In this document: positions 1 through 6,214 of the stretch, one piece after another | Position numbering within the stretch: the first letter of the stretch is position 1 | Layout of the letters: each line of letters opens with the position of its first letter | From: Chloroflexota bacterium | GTDB lineage: Bacteria; Chloroflexota; Dehalococcoidia; UBA1151 | Reading direction: 5' to 3' | Length of the DNA: 6,835 bases | Assembly: GCA_022561735.1 (NCBI GenBank) | Contig: JADFQR010000070.1 | Span: forward strand, 1 to 6,835 | Notes under the pieces: generated by a model | Database searches by the model: none | Seen by the model: only the letters and a program-made list of their open reading frames with translations | What the model was told of the DNA's origin: nothing | Position numbers and translations under genes: made by a program

Positions 1-669
1 CGGCATGCCGTAGCCGTCCGCACGGGCCGCGATCGACTCAATATTCATCTGTCGCGATAACGGCACGGAAGTGGCGTACTTATTGTTCTCACAGAAAAAG
101 ATCACCGGGAGGTGATGGATCGACGCGAAGTTCATCGCCTCGTGCGTCTCGCCCATGCTCGATGCGCCGTCGCCGAAGTACGCCACGGTGACGCGCTTCT
201 CTCCGCGCATCTTATCGGCGAGCGCGACGCCCACCGCTTGCAGAAGCTGTGTGGCAACCACGTTGGAGAACGATACGATGTCGCGGCGGGAGCGATCGAT
301 GGCGCCGTGCAACGGGAACTGGCGCGCTCCGGAGAGGGGTTCGCCGTCCTTCGCCAGGAAACCCAGCAGCAGCTCCAGCGGCGTAATGCCGAGGGCGAGC
401 ATCGTCGTGAGCTCGCGGTAGTAGATGTAGAAGCGGTCACGTTCAGGGTCCAGGGCTCTGATCGCGCCCACCTGTGCAGCTTCGTGCCCCTGGGCGGAGG
501 CGACTATCGCCGCCCTGCCCTGCCGGTTCATCTGCCAGATTCGTTGATCGAGCGTCCTGCTGAGTACCATGGTCCGGTACATTTCCAGCAGGTCAGTGTC
601 GGTCAACGCCGGGGGACCGGTGGGGGTTGCGGACGTTTTTTTTGTTCTGGAAGTTTGTTCACCGAGCAT
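1..669 (-). CDS. Thiamine-diphosphate-dependent 2-oxoacid dehydrogenase, E1 component alpha subunit (3' end cut by window edge)
   Basis: The visible part is 223 codons of the alpha subunit of a pyruvate/branched-chain 2-oxoacid dehydrogenase E1. This enzyme decarboxylates a 2-oxoacid on thiamine diphosphate and passes the acyl group to lipoyl-E2 in the cytoplasm. The thiamine-binding motif is clear: GDG at residues 166-168 and the closing NN at 195-196 (FFCENNKYATSVPLS). YYR at 83-85 and the LGITPLELLLGFLAKDGEP stretch after it also fit the family. The wording is closer to the branched-chain E1 type than to classical PdhA, but the substrate cannot be decided here. Family members usually have about 320-350 residues, so roughly the last third lies beyond position 1. 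The E1 beta and E2 genes would be expected there too. The chosen ATG (669-667) lies 9 bases after a TATAAT box and has no Shine-Dalgarno sequence. It adds about 20 polar residues, with an A8 run at codons 9-12, before the conserved domain begins near ALTDTDLL. Confidence 0.93.
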   Translation of the reverse strand, partial: MLGEQTSRTKKTSATPTGPPALTDTDLLEMYRTMVLSRTLDQRIWQMNRQGRAAIVASAQGHEAAQVGAIRALDPERDRFYIYYRELTTMLALGITPLELLLGFLAKDGEPLSGARQFPLHGAIDRSRRDIVSFSNVVATQLLQAVGVALADKMRGEKRVTVAYFGDGASSMGETHEAMNFASIHHLPVIFFCENNKYATSVPLSRQMNIESIAARADGYGMP

Positions 670-778
670 TTGGCGGTAATTATAGGGACGAGCCGCACGC
701 TGCGAGACTTGAGCGGCGATTCCGGTCAGCAACGTGAAATCAGGATGATCAGGTGGGAGCTAAACGGGCCTTTGCTAG
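670..778. other. Divergent intergenic region between the E1 alpha gene and plsY
   Basis: This 109-bp region separates two divergently transcribed genes and should carry both promoters. The leftward -10 box is visible at 679-684. For the rightward plsY gene I find no convincing -35/-10 pair. The only purine-rich Shine-Dalgarno-like stretch (AGGTGGGAG, 751-759) lies about 19 bases before the ATG, which is too far for normal use. Confidence 0.6.
679..684 (-). promoter_or_regulatory. -10 box (TATAAT) of the E1 alpha gene, implying a leaderless or near-leaderless transcript
   Basis: Read on the minus strand, a perfect TATAAT ends 9 bases before the ATG at 669. Transcription would begin about 7 bases downstream of the box, within about 3 bases of the start codon, and no Shine-Dalgarno sequence lies between. 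I see no convincing -35 hexamer 16-18 bases further upstream, so the promoter call rests on the -10 box and its position. Confidence 0.5.
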
Positions 779-1393
779 ATGACTGATTTGATCTTCGGAG
801 CGGCTTTCGTGATCGCCGCCTATTTCGTGGGAGCGCTCCCGACAGCTCACCTGATCGCTCTCAGATCCGGCCGGGACATACGTACGTTGGGCACCGGCAA
901 CGTTGGGGCGTTGAACGCGCTCCGGTCACTGGGCAAAATTGCCGCTGCCACGGTGTTTGTCGTGGATATCGGCAAAGCGTCTCTCGTGATGCTGGCGGGG
1001 TTAGCGATCGATACCCCGGACTGGTCAATGTACGCCGGCGCGATTATGACGATGATCGGCCACAACTTCCCTGTGTATATAGGGTTCCGGGGCGGCAAAG
1101 GGGCGGCGGTGATGACCGGCATCTCGCTGGTCATATTGCCGGTGCTTACCCTGATCTCTGTCCCGGCGCTGCTTGTGGGGTATGTGATATTTCGCTCGGC
1201 ATTCTGGGCGATGATGCTGACCTTCCTCACCATCAACACCCTGACCATCGTGACGGGACAGCCTCTTGCGCAGATCGTGCTCTGCATTGTTCTCACGTTG
1301 CTGGTCGGGTCCACGCACCTGTTTCGCGCATCCCGCCTGCTCTGGCCGGCGATCAAGTCGCTAGACTTTCACCGGATCGGTCAGATTGAATGA
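779..1393 (+). CDS. plsY: Acyl-phosphate:glycerol-3-phosphate acyltransferase PlsY, with divergent third motif
   Basis: This 204-residue polytopic membrane protein matches PlsY, which transfers the acyl group of acyl-phosphate to glycerol-3-phosphate, the first acylation of bacterial phospholipid synthesis. The first conserved block is present as GALPTAHLIAL (18-28) followed by GTGNVGALNALRSLGK (38-53); the usual GSGN appears here as GTGN. A DxxK pair follows (D63, K66). The second block GHNFPVYIGFRGGKGAAV (94-111) is nearly canonical. The C-terminal block, normally like RHRxNI, is replaced by RASRLLWPAI (183-192), so this is a divergent member. Hydrophobic segments near 5-27, 55-76, 84-101, 112-138, 142-158 and 160-182 fit the fold, and the length is normal. 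The ATG at 779 keeps the first membrane segment intact. A GTG at codon 11 has a better-spaced GGAG but would truncate that segment. It is the first of three same-strand genes, 64 bases before the cyclophilin lipoprotein. Confidence 0.9.
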   Translation: MTDLIFGAAFVIAAYFVGALPTAHLIALRSGRDIRTLGTGNVGALNALRSLGKIAAATVFVVDIGKASLVMLAGLAIDTPDWSMYAGAIMTMIGHNFPVYIGFRGGKGAAVMTGISLVILPVLTLISVPALLVGYVIFRSAFWAMMLTFLTINTLTIVTGQPLAQIVLCIVLTLLVGSTHLFRASRLLWPAIKSLDFHRIGQIE

Positions 1394-1447
1394 CCGGCGG
1401 CACGGACCGCTCCCCGAATGACTTCCCAAACGCACCCAAAACGCACT

Positions 1448-1452
1448 AGGAG
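1448..1452 (+). promoter_or_regulatory. Ribosome binding site of the cyclophilin lipoprotein gene
   Basis: AGGAG lies 5 bases before the ATG at 1458 and fixes that start. It is the strongest Shine-Dalgarno sequence in the window. The rest of the 64-bp gap after plsY shows no clear terminator or promoter, so cotranscription with plsY is possible. Confidence 0.7.
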
Positions 1453-1457
1453 TAACG

Positions 1458-2168
1458 ATGAAACGTTGGATCCTGCTTGCCGCGCTTTCCGCGGCGCTGG
1501 TAGCGGCTGTCGCCTGCGGCAGCGACGAAGAAATCACGCCGACACCGGTTCCGATCCCCACCGTGGCGCCGACCGAGGCGCCATCGGGCGCGGCCGCCGG
1601 CCTGCTCGGGCCCGGTGATACACCGGCGCCACCCGGTGGATTCCTGGATACCAGCAAGGACTACACCGCGGTCTTCGAGATGGAGAAGGGCGGCGAGATA
1701 GAAATCAAGCTATTCGACGATCTGGTTCCGAGTATCGTCGAGAACTTCATCAACCTTTCGCGCATCGGCTTTTATGACGGTGTGACCTTCCACCGGGTGC
1801 TCGCCGGATTCATGGCGCAGGGCGGCGACCCGACGGGAACGGGCACCGGAGATCCGGGCTACAAGTTCGCCGACGAGTTCAATGTGGACGCGCGGCACAC
1901 GAAGCCTGGAATAATCTCGATGGCCAACTCCGGGTCCGATACGAACGGCAGCCAGTTCTTCATCATCTTCGGCCCGACGCCAAACCTGGACGCGTACGAT
2001 GCGAACGATCAACTCAAGAACTGCGCTTCACGCTCGGTCTCTTGCCACGCCGTGTTCGGCGAAGTCGTGAATGGCATGGATGTCGTGAACGACATACGAC
2101 TCCGCGATCCCGGCTCCGACCCGAACCCGGGCGACGCCATACGCACCATCCGAATTATCGAGAACTAA
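1458..2168 (+). CDS. Cyclophilin-type peptidyl-prolyl cis-trans isomerase, exported lipoprotein
   Basis: This 236-residue protein should catalyse proline cis-trans isomerisation outside the cytoplasmic membrane. Residues 1-20 form a lipoprotein signal peptide: K2 and R3, a hydrophobic core, then the lipobox AVAC with the lipidated cysteine at C20. A low-complexity linker follows ([16 protein letters not shown], 27-42). The cyclophilin domain spans about 69-235. Matching human cyclophilin A, the catalytic arginine is R113 (FHRV), followed by F118, M119 and Q121. [15 protein letters not shown] (154-168) supplies A156, N157, Q166 and F168, and the active-site histidine is H197. Two oddities are visible. 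The position of W121 in cyclophilin A is N176, and 18 residues (179-196) replace the usual two between LD and H, adding C189 and C196, which could form a disulfide. The domain otherwise looks catalytically complete. It lies 49 bases upstream of a paralogue with no signal peptide. Confidence 0.93.
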   Translation: MKRWILLAALSAALVAAVACGSDEEITPTPVPIPTVAPTEAPSGAAAGLLGPGDTPAPPGGFLDTSKDYTAVFEMEKGGEIEIKLFDDLVPSIVENFINLSRIGFYDGVTFHRVLAGFMAQGGDPTGTGTGDPGYKFADEFNVDARHTKPGIISMANSGSDTNGSQFFIIFGPTPNLDAYDANDQLKNCASRSVSCHAVFGEVVNGMDVVNDIRLRDPGSDPNPGDAIRTIRIIEN

Positions 2169-2174
2169 CCCCGG

Positions 2175-2206
2175 CCCCAGAACGGTTTACCCCCAGAACG
2201 TTTTAC
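2175..2206 (+). repeat. 16-bp direct tandem repeat, two copies, between the two cyclophilin genes
   Basis: The unit CCCCAGAACGGTTTAC (2175-2190) is followed immediately by CCCCAGAACGTTTTAC (2191-2206), with one mismatch. Together they fill most of the 49-bp gap and end just before the AAGGA ribosome binding site of the second cyclophilin. Possible readings are a slippage duplication in the leader or a paired binding site; nothing in the sequence decides. Confidence 0.85.
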
Positions 2207-2211
2207 AAGGA
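2207..2211 (+). promoter_or_regulatory. Ribosome binding site of the second cyclophilin gene
   Basis: AAGGA ends 6 bases before the ATG at 2218. It supports that start and therefore supports the conclusion that the second cyclophilin is made without a signal peptide. Confidence 0.65.
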
Positions 2212-2217
2212 TTCAAG

Positions 2218-2736
<519 letters not shown>

Positions 2737-2743
2737 TCGGTCC

Positions 2744-2781
2744 CTGGGAATTGTCTGGGAGTTGCCTGGGAGTTGTCTGGA
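2744..2781 (+). repeat. 11-bp direct tandem repeat, about 3.5 copies
   Basis: The units CTGGGAATTGT (2744-2754), CTGGGAGTTGC (2755-2765) and CTGGGAGTTGT (2766-2776) are followed by a partial CTGGA (2777-2781). The array lies between the stop codon of the second cyclophilin and the terminator stem. The period is close to one helical turn. Replication slippage is the simplest explanation. Confidence 0.85.
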
Positions 2782-2788
2782 TATCGAA

Positions 2789-2821
2789 GGGCCGCCGGTG
2801 TTTGCCGGCGGCCCTTTTCTT
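2789..2821 (+). terminator. Strong Rho-independent terminator of the plsY-cyclophilin run
   Basis: A perfect 10-bp GC-rich stem, GGGCCGCCGG (2789-2798) with CCGGCGGCCC (2805-2814), closes a 6-base loop (TGTTTG) and is followed by TTTTCTT (2815-2821). The preceding AA can extend the stem by pairing with the first T residues. It points rightward. On the opposite strand only TTCG follows the hairpin, so it would be a poor terminator for the converging VWA gene. Confidence 0.93.
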
Positions 2822-2857
2822 ACGTCCTCGTCTATCGCATGAGCGACGCCCGGAGTT

Positions 2858-4960
2858 TTAACTAACCGCCGGTTCGGGTGTCACCCGGGCGGCCGGTTGT
2901 GTCCGGTGTCGAGCGGTGGTGAATTCAAACAACCGGCCGGAGAAGCCAATTCGTGATCCGTCACGAAGATGAACGATGCGCGCTACAGGACTGCCGTCCA
3001 CCCTCATCGTCAGGCTGGACGAGTTGTCGTAGTGCAGCTCCACGCCGCTGCGTTTGAACACCAGCCTGGCTCCCGGCAACGGCAAATCCGGTGCATCCGT
3101 CATCGAGATGGTTCCCCTTGAAAGCATTCCCTTCAACCCGCCCTTCCGGATCGAAGACAGGTCGACGATAAGCTGTTGCCGGTCATCGTAGATGTACCCG
3201 TACGGCGAGACGTGGCGCCGTGTGATCACAAAGAACGCGATCCCCAGCGCAACCAGCAGGGCGATCAGCAAACCGCCGGCGATGGGCAAGAACGATGGTC
3301 CCTCGACGATCTCTACAGGCGTATCGATCACCGGGTAGTTGACGGTCACGGGGGTTTGCGCTGTCGGACCGAATATGTTGAACGCTCGGCCAACGTACTC
3401 AGCGTTGAGCTGCGCCGTCACGGTCTGCGGGCCGCTTTCGCTCGGCGTGGCGAGGACCTCGAACTTCCAGCCTGTTCCGTCTTCCAGTTGATCGATCACC
3501 CGGAGCGTGCCGGGAACCGACTCGCCGGTGGGTCCGGTGACAACGGCGTTCAGTGCGGACGCGAGCACCGGGTACGGGTACGCCCCGACTGATACTTCGA
3601 TCGTTCCGACCACGATCTCCCGCCCGGCCTCCACCGATCCGCCAATGGCTGGAACGATTTCAAGTGTCGGGAAGACCTCCGTCTGGAAGGCGTCCACCGC
3701 CTTCAGGGTTGCTCCGTAGTTATCCCATCCGAGTGCAAGCACCACGTCGTTGAAGCCCTGATCCCGCGAGGCGTCGAACACCACCGAGAAAACGCCATCG
3801 CCGAACACGGCGTCACCGCCCAGGCCGTCATCGTGGAGCCTGTACACGACCGAGCCGCCATCCGGCGATTTCACGGTCGCTGTCACGGCGGCGCCCGGTA
3901 GCCATCTCGGCTCTCCGTCAACGGTCGCCATCACCATCAGCACTGCTGGTTGACCGGCAGGTATGGGCGGCTGTTCTACCAGCGTGATCTGCAACGGGTT
4001 CTGGATATCTACAGACGCCAGGATCGGCAGGCCATCTCCGGTGGCCCGCAACGACCATGTGCCCGGTTCCGGGTTGGTGATCGTTGCGACCAGCAGGTTA
4101 GGGGTGACGATGAATCGCGCAGCGTTGGACGTCGCTCCAAGTTGAACGCCGTGCGGGTCGAACAGGTCCAGTTCAGCCCTGTTTGAGTTGCGCACCAACG
4201 CCACGCTGAGCCGCGTCGTCTCCGGCGCCACCTCGATCGCCTGGACCGCGGTCGTGCCGGACTGGAGCGCTATGTCCAGGAACAGCTCGCCGTCCGTGCC
4301 AAGCACCTGCTGGGCGAAAGCGCTGATCCCGTCAAGAGTGCCGGTGTCGTCCCAGCGGCCTGACGCCCTGTTGACGATAGACGACAGGAAGTCGCGCGCA
4401 TCTGTCGTGGCAGAGGGAAGCATGACCGCGTTGATCTTCCAACCCTCAGCGATGAACAGGTCAGCGAACCCGATGATCCGGTCGCGATTCTGGGCGGACC
4501 CGTCCTGCATTCTTCCGGTTATCAGGAATATTTCAGACCCGGCGGGCGCGCTCACGCTGGACAGGTAACTGAAGGCGGATGCCAGGGCGGCGAACTGGTC
4601 GCTGCCGGGATTTTCGGAGGATCCGATTCCGTCGCTACCGCCGCGGGTCGCGATGCGCTGCACAAGCGTCGCCACCGCTCCGTCCAGATCATCGCTTGAA
4701 GCGGCGCGCCCAACGGGCGTTGGGGCTTCACTGGAATACGGCATGAGGGCCACTACGCCGTCATCCACGGAGTCCACCAGTAACCGCAGCGCCGTCTCCG
4801 CAACGGCTGCGTCTGCATCGCTTACCGATGTGCTCCCCAGGTCGATGGCGATCAGCGTGACTCCCGCCCCGTCGCCCACAGCGGAAACCGTCTGTGGTCC
4901 CACGGCGAGCGCCGTTGCGATCATCGCGAATCCAAGGAGCACTACTGACAATCGGCGCAT
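2858..4960 (-). CDS. Exported membrane-anchored VWA-domain protein with beta-rich ectodomain and FHA-like cytoplasmic tail
   Basis: This 700-residue protein has no function I can name. Residues 1-27 form a signal peptide (R2, R3, hydrophobic core, cleavage probably near TVSA-V28). A von Willebrand A-like domain follows at about 33-220, starting with the strand VTLIAIDLGSTS. Its metal site is degenerate: the first loop is D40-x-G42-x-T44 instead of DxSxS, T105 could be the threonine ligand, and the usual TDG strand end reads ITGR (147-150) without the aspartate. Residues about 225-545 are beta-rich. The segment 370-392 contains DDGLGGDAVFGDGVFS, like the DDGxxGDxxxGDGxYS motif of choice-of-anchor/Ig-like modules often attached to VWA domains. 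One membrane span (about 557-580) is followed by RRH, so the last 118 residues are cytoplasmic. They carry DLSSIRKGGLKGMLSRG (600-616) and LRDGSRIGFSGRLFEF (665-680), which resemble the last strands of an FHA domain. An in-frame TAA just upstream fixes the start region; the Shine-Dalgarno sequence is weak. The gene converges on the cyclophilins and diverges from the oxidoreductase gene. Confidence 0.8.
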   Translation of the reverse strand: MRRLSVVLLGFAMIATALAVGPQTVSAVGDGAGVTLIAIDLGSTSVSDADAAVAETALRLLVDSVDDGVVALMPYSSEAPTPVGRAASSDDLDGAVATLVQRIATRGGSDGIGSSENPGSDQFAALASAFSYLSSVSAPAGSEIFLITGRMQDGSAQNRDRIIGFADLFIAEGWKINAVMLPSATTDARDFLSSIVNRASGRWDDTGTLDGISAFAQQVLGTDGELFLDIALQSGTTAVQAIEVAPETTRLSVALVRNSNRAELDLFDPHGVQLGATSNAARFIVTPNLLVATITNPEPGTWSLRATGDGLPILASVDIQNPLQITLVEQPPIPAGQPAVLMVMATVDGEPRWLPGAAVTATVKSPDGGSVVYRLHDDGLGGDAVFGDGVFSVVFDASRDQGFNDVVLALGWDNYGATLKAVDAFQTEVFPTLEIVPAIGGSVEAGREIVVGTIEVSVGAYPYPVLASALNAVVTGPTGESVPGTLRVIDQLEDGTGWKFEVLATPSESGPQTVTAQLNAEYVGRAFNIFGPTAQTPVTVNYPVIDTPVEIVEGPSFLPIAGGLLIALLVALGIAFFVITRRHVSPYGYIYDDRQQLIVDLSSIRKGGLKGMLSRGTISMTDAPDLPLPGARLVFKRSGVELHYDNSSSLTMRVDGSPVARIVHLRDGSRIGFSGRLFEFTTARHRTQPAARVTPEPAVS

Positions 4961-5046
4961 TCTTTATCCCATCGAGCGTCTCGCGCATGAAAAACCGGTG
5001 TCATGAGGCTAGGAATCTGGCCCCTGAATACGCAAGGTAAATCGGC

Positions 5047-5077
5047 TACCGGGTTCGACAGGAACCAGTGGCCGGTA
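5047..5077. other. Nested inverted repeat in the VWA/oxidoreductase divergent spacer
   Basis: The outer arms TACCG (5047-5051) and CGGTA (5073-5077) enclose the directly adjacent inner arms GGTTC (5052-5056) and GAACC (5062-5066) around a 5-base loop GACAG. An unpaired AGTGGC sits on the 3' side. It could be an operator or a structured leader of the leftward gene, since it lies 87 bases upstream of that start. The arms are short, so chance is possible. Confidence 0.4.
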
Positions 5078-5105
5078 TCGTCCCAACATCGTCATGTCAC
5101 ATCGA

Positions 5106-5134
5106 TTGACCGGCTCCCGAGACGCATCTACACT
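5106..5134 (+). promoter_or_regulatory. Sigma70-type promoter of the F420 oxidoreductase-nitroreductase pair
   Basis: TTGACC (5106-5111) and TACACT (5129-5134) are separated by exactly 17 bases, matching 5 of 6 and 4 of 6 consensus positions. Transcription would begin near 5141. That leaves a leader of about 26 bases to the ATG at 5167, or about 86 bases to the TTG at 5227. It is the best promoter match I see in the window. Confidence 0.6.
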
Positions 5135-5166
5135 CGCCGGGCCGTTCGGGCGGCCTGGAAACGCCC

Positions 5167-6192
5167 ATGGGAACTCCTCCCGGGTTCCTTCTGAACGGAC
5201 GGCAAACGCGGGAGCGTCAACCCACATTGAAGTTCGGAATAGCGGTCACAACCTCGGTCACCCCGGCCACCACCGCCATCGCGCAGGCGGCCTACGTGAC
5301 CGCTATGACGGACGAGATCGAGCGGCTCGGCTTCGACTCTCTCTGGGTGTCGGATCGCACGGTGTACCCGAACGACCTCGTCGACAGGTACCCCGACATG
5401 TACGGACCGGGGTTGGCCGACCCGGACGCGCAGAACGTTCTCGAAGCGCTCACAACGCTCTCGTACGCGGCCGGACGCACTTCACGGGCCGATTCTGGCC
5501 GGGTCCGACTCGGCGTTAGCGTGCTGGTGCTGCCTTTTCGCAACGCCGTGTTGAACACGAAAATGCTGAACACGCTGGACGTGCTGTCCGGCGGCCGGTT
5601 GATCCTTGGTGTGGGCACGGGGTGGATGCCTGAAGAGTTCGCCGCCATGGGCGCCTCGTTTGATGACCGCGGGCGCGTCACAGACGAGCACCTTGACCTG
5701 TTTCGCGCTTCCGAGGCGAACGCCGACCCGGACGTTTCAGGCGATCACGTCCAGATCCATGGGATGCGTTTGTTCCCGCAGCCAGCACAGCGGCCGCGTG
5801 TCCCGGTATGGATCGGCGGCAATTCACGCCGCGCCCTCCGGCGCGCCGCCGAGTACGGAGATAACTGGCACTGTATCCGGCTTACCCCGGACGAGATCGC
5901 CGTGCAGAAGCCGCTACTTGAAGCCGCCTGCGAAACGGCCGGCCGCGACCCGGCGTCTGTGGGCGTTTCGATACGCACGAGCGTGACAATGGGCGATACC
6001 GCCACCGGGCATGAGCACAGCGAGCAGCGAGGGCTGATGACCGGAAGCCCGGCGGATATCATCGAAGACATAGAAAGTTACCGGACCGCGGGGGTGGACT
6101 ACATGGTGCTCTCCGTGGTCGGCAACTCTACTGAAGAGACGTTGGAGAACCTGAACAGGTTCAATACTGAAGTGCGTCCGCACTTCAACTGA
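5167..6192 (+). CDS. LLM-class (luciferase-like) F420-dependent oxidoreductase
   Basis: This TIM-barrel oxidoreductase resembles the F420-dependent luciferase-like family (Rv2161c-like group), cytoplasmic enzymes that use reduced F420 or flavin on diverse organic substrates. The signature runs are visible: LGFDSLWVSDRTVYP (54-68), LSGGRLILGVGTGWMPEEF (140-158) with FDDRGRVTDEHLDLFR (165-180), VPVWIGGNSRRALRRAAEYG (212-231), and a C-terminal GSPADIIEDIESYRTAGVDY (293-312). The substrate is unknown. The coordinates give the longest form, 341 residues from ATG. The family normally begins MKFGIA, which here is LKFGIAV from the TTG at 5227, with GGGAG (5210-5214) 12 bases before it. The ATG at 5167 has only a weak GGAA but fits the promoter, with a leader of about 26 bases. 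I lean towards the TTG start (321 residues), without certainty. The nitroreductase follows after 22 bases, so the pair is probably cotranscribed. A pairing of two flavin/deazaflavin redox enzymes suggests breakdown or detoxification of small organic molecules; that is inference. Confidence 0.92.
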   Translation: MGTPPGFLLNGRQTRERQPTLKFGIAVTTSVTPATTAIAQAAYVTAMTDEIERLGFDSLWVSDRTVYPNDLVDRYPDMYGPGLADPDAQNVLEALTTLSYAAGRTSRADSGRVRLGVSVLVLPFRNAVLNTKMLNTLDVLSGGRLILGVGTGWMPEEFAAMGASFDDRGRVTDEHLDLFRASEANADPDVSGDHVQIHGMRLFPQPAQRPRVPVWIGGNSRRALRRAAEYGDNWHCIRLTPDEIAVQKPLLEAACETAGRDPASVGVSIRTSVTMGDTATGHEHSEQRGLMTGSPADIIEDIESYRTAGVDYMVLSVVGNSTEETLENLNRFNTEVRPHFN

Positions 6193-6200
6193 CGGCAATG

Positions 6201-6208
6201 AAAGGTGA
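6201..6208 (+). promoter_or_regulatory. Ribosome binding site of the nitroreductase gene
   Basis: AAAGGTGA ends 6 bases before the ATG at 6215, inside the 22-bp gap after the oxidoreductase stop codon. It supports that start and translational coupling within a two-gene operon. Confidence 0.6.
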
Positions 6209-6214
6209 ACGTTA

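Noticed and set aside
112..786. 224-codon open frame on the plus strand
   Set aside because: It lies opposite the E1 alpha gene, whose translation has clear family motifs. The plus-strand product is Arg/His-rich with no recognisable domain, so it is an antisense shadow.
809..811. GTG as an alternative plsY start (GGAG 8 bases upstream)
   Set aside because: It would remove ten residues of the first membrane segment that PlsY proteins normally have, so the ATG at 779 was kept despite its poor Shine-Dalgarno sequence.
847..1356. 169-codon open frame on the minus strand
   Set aside because: It lies antisense to plsY. The apparent coding quality comes from the complement of hydrophobic codons in a GC-rich gene.
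2789..2821. Bidirectional terminator serving the VWA gene as well
   Set aside because: The stem is symmetrical, but on the minus strand only TTCG follows it, so there is no T-tract to support leftward termination.
4653..5006. 117-codon plus-strand open frame covering the start of the VWA gene
   Set aside because: It is Ser/Thr/Ala-rich and antisense to a signal peptide and VWA domain that read well on the minus strand. It has no plausible ribosome binding site.
5051..5067. GGGTTCGACAGGAACCA, resembling a tRNA T-arm plus ACCA end
   Set aside because: The bases around TTCGA do not form a T-stem with the right spacing, and no acceptor, D or anticodon arms can be assembled upstream. The pairing present is a GGTTC/GAACC hairpin instead.
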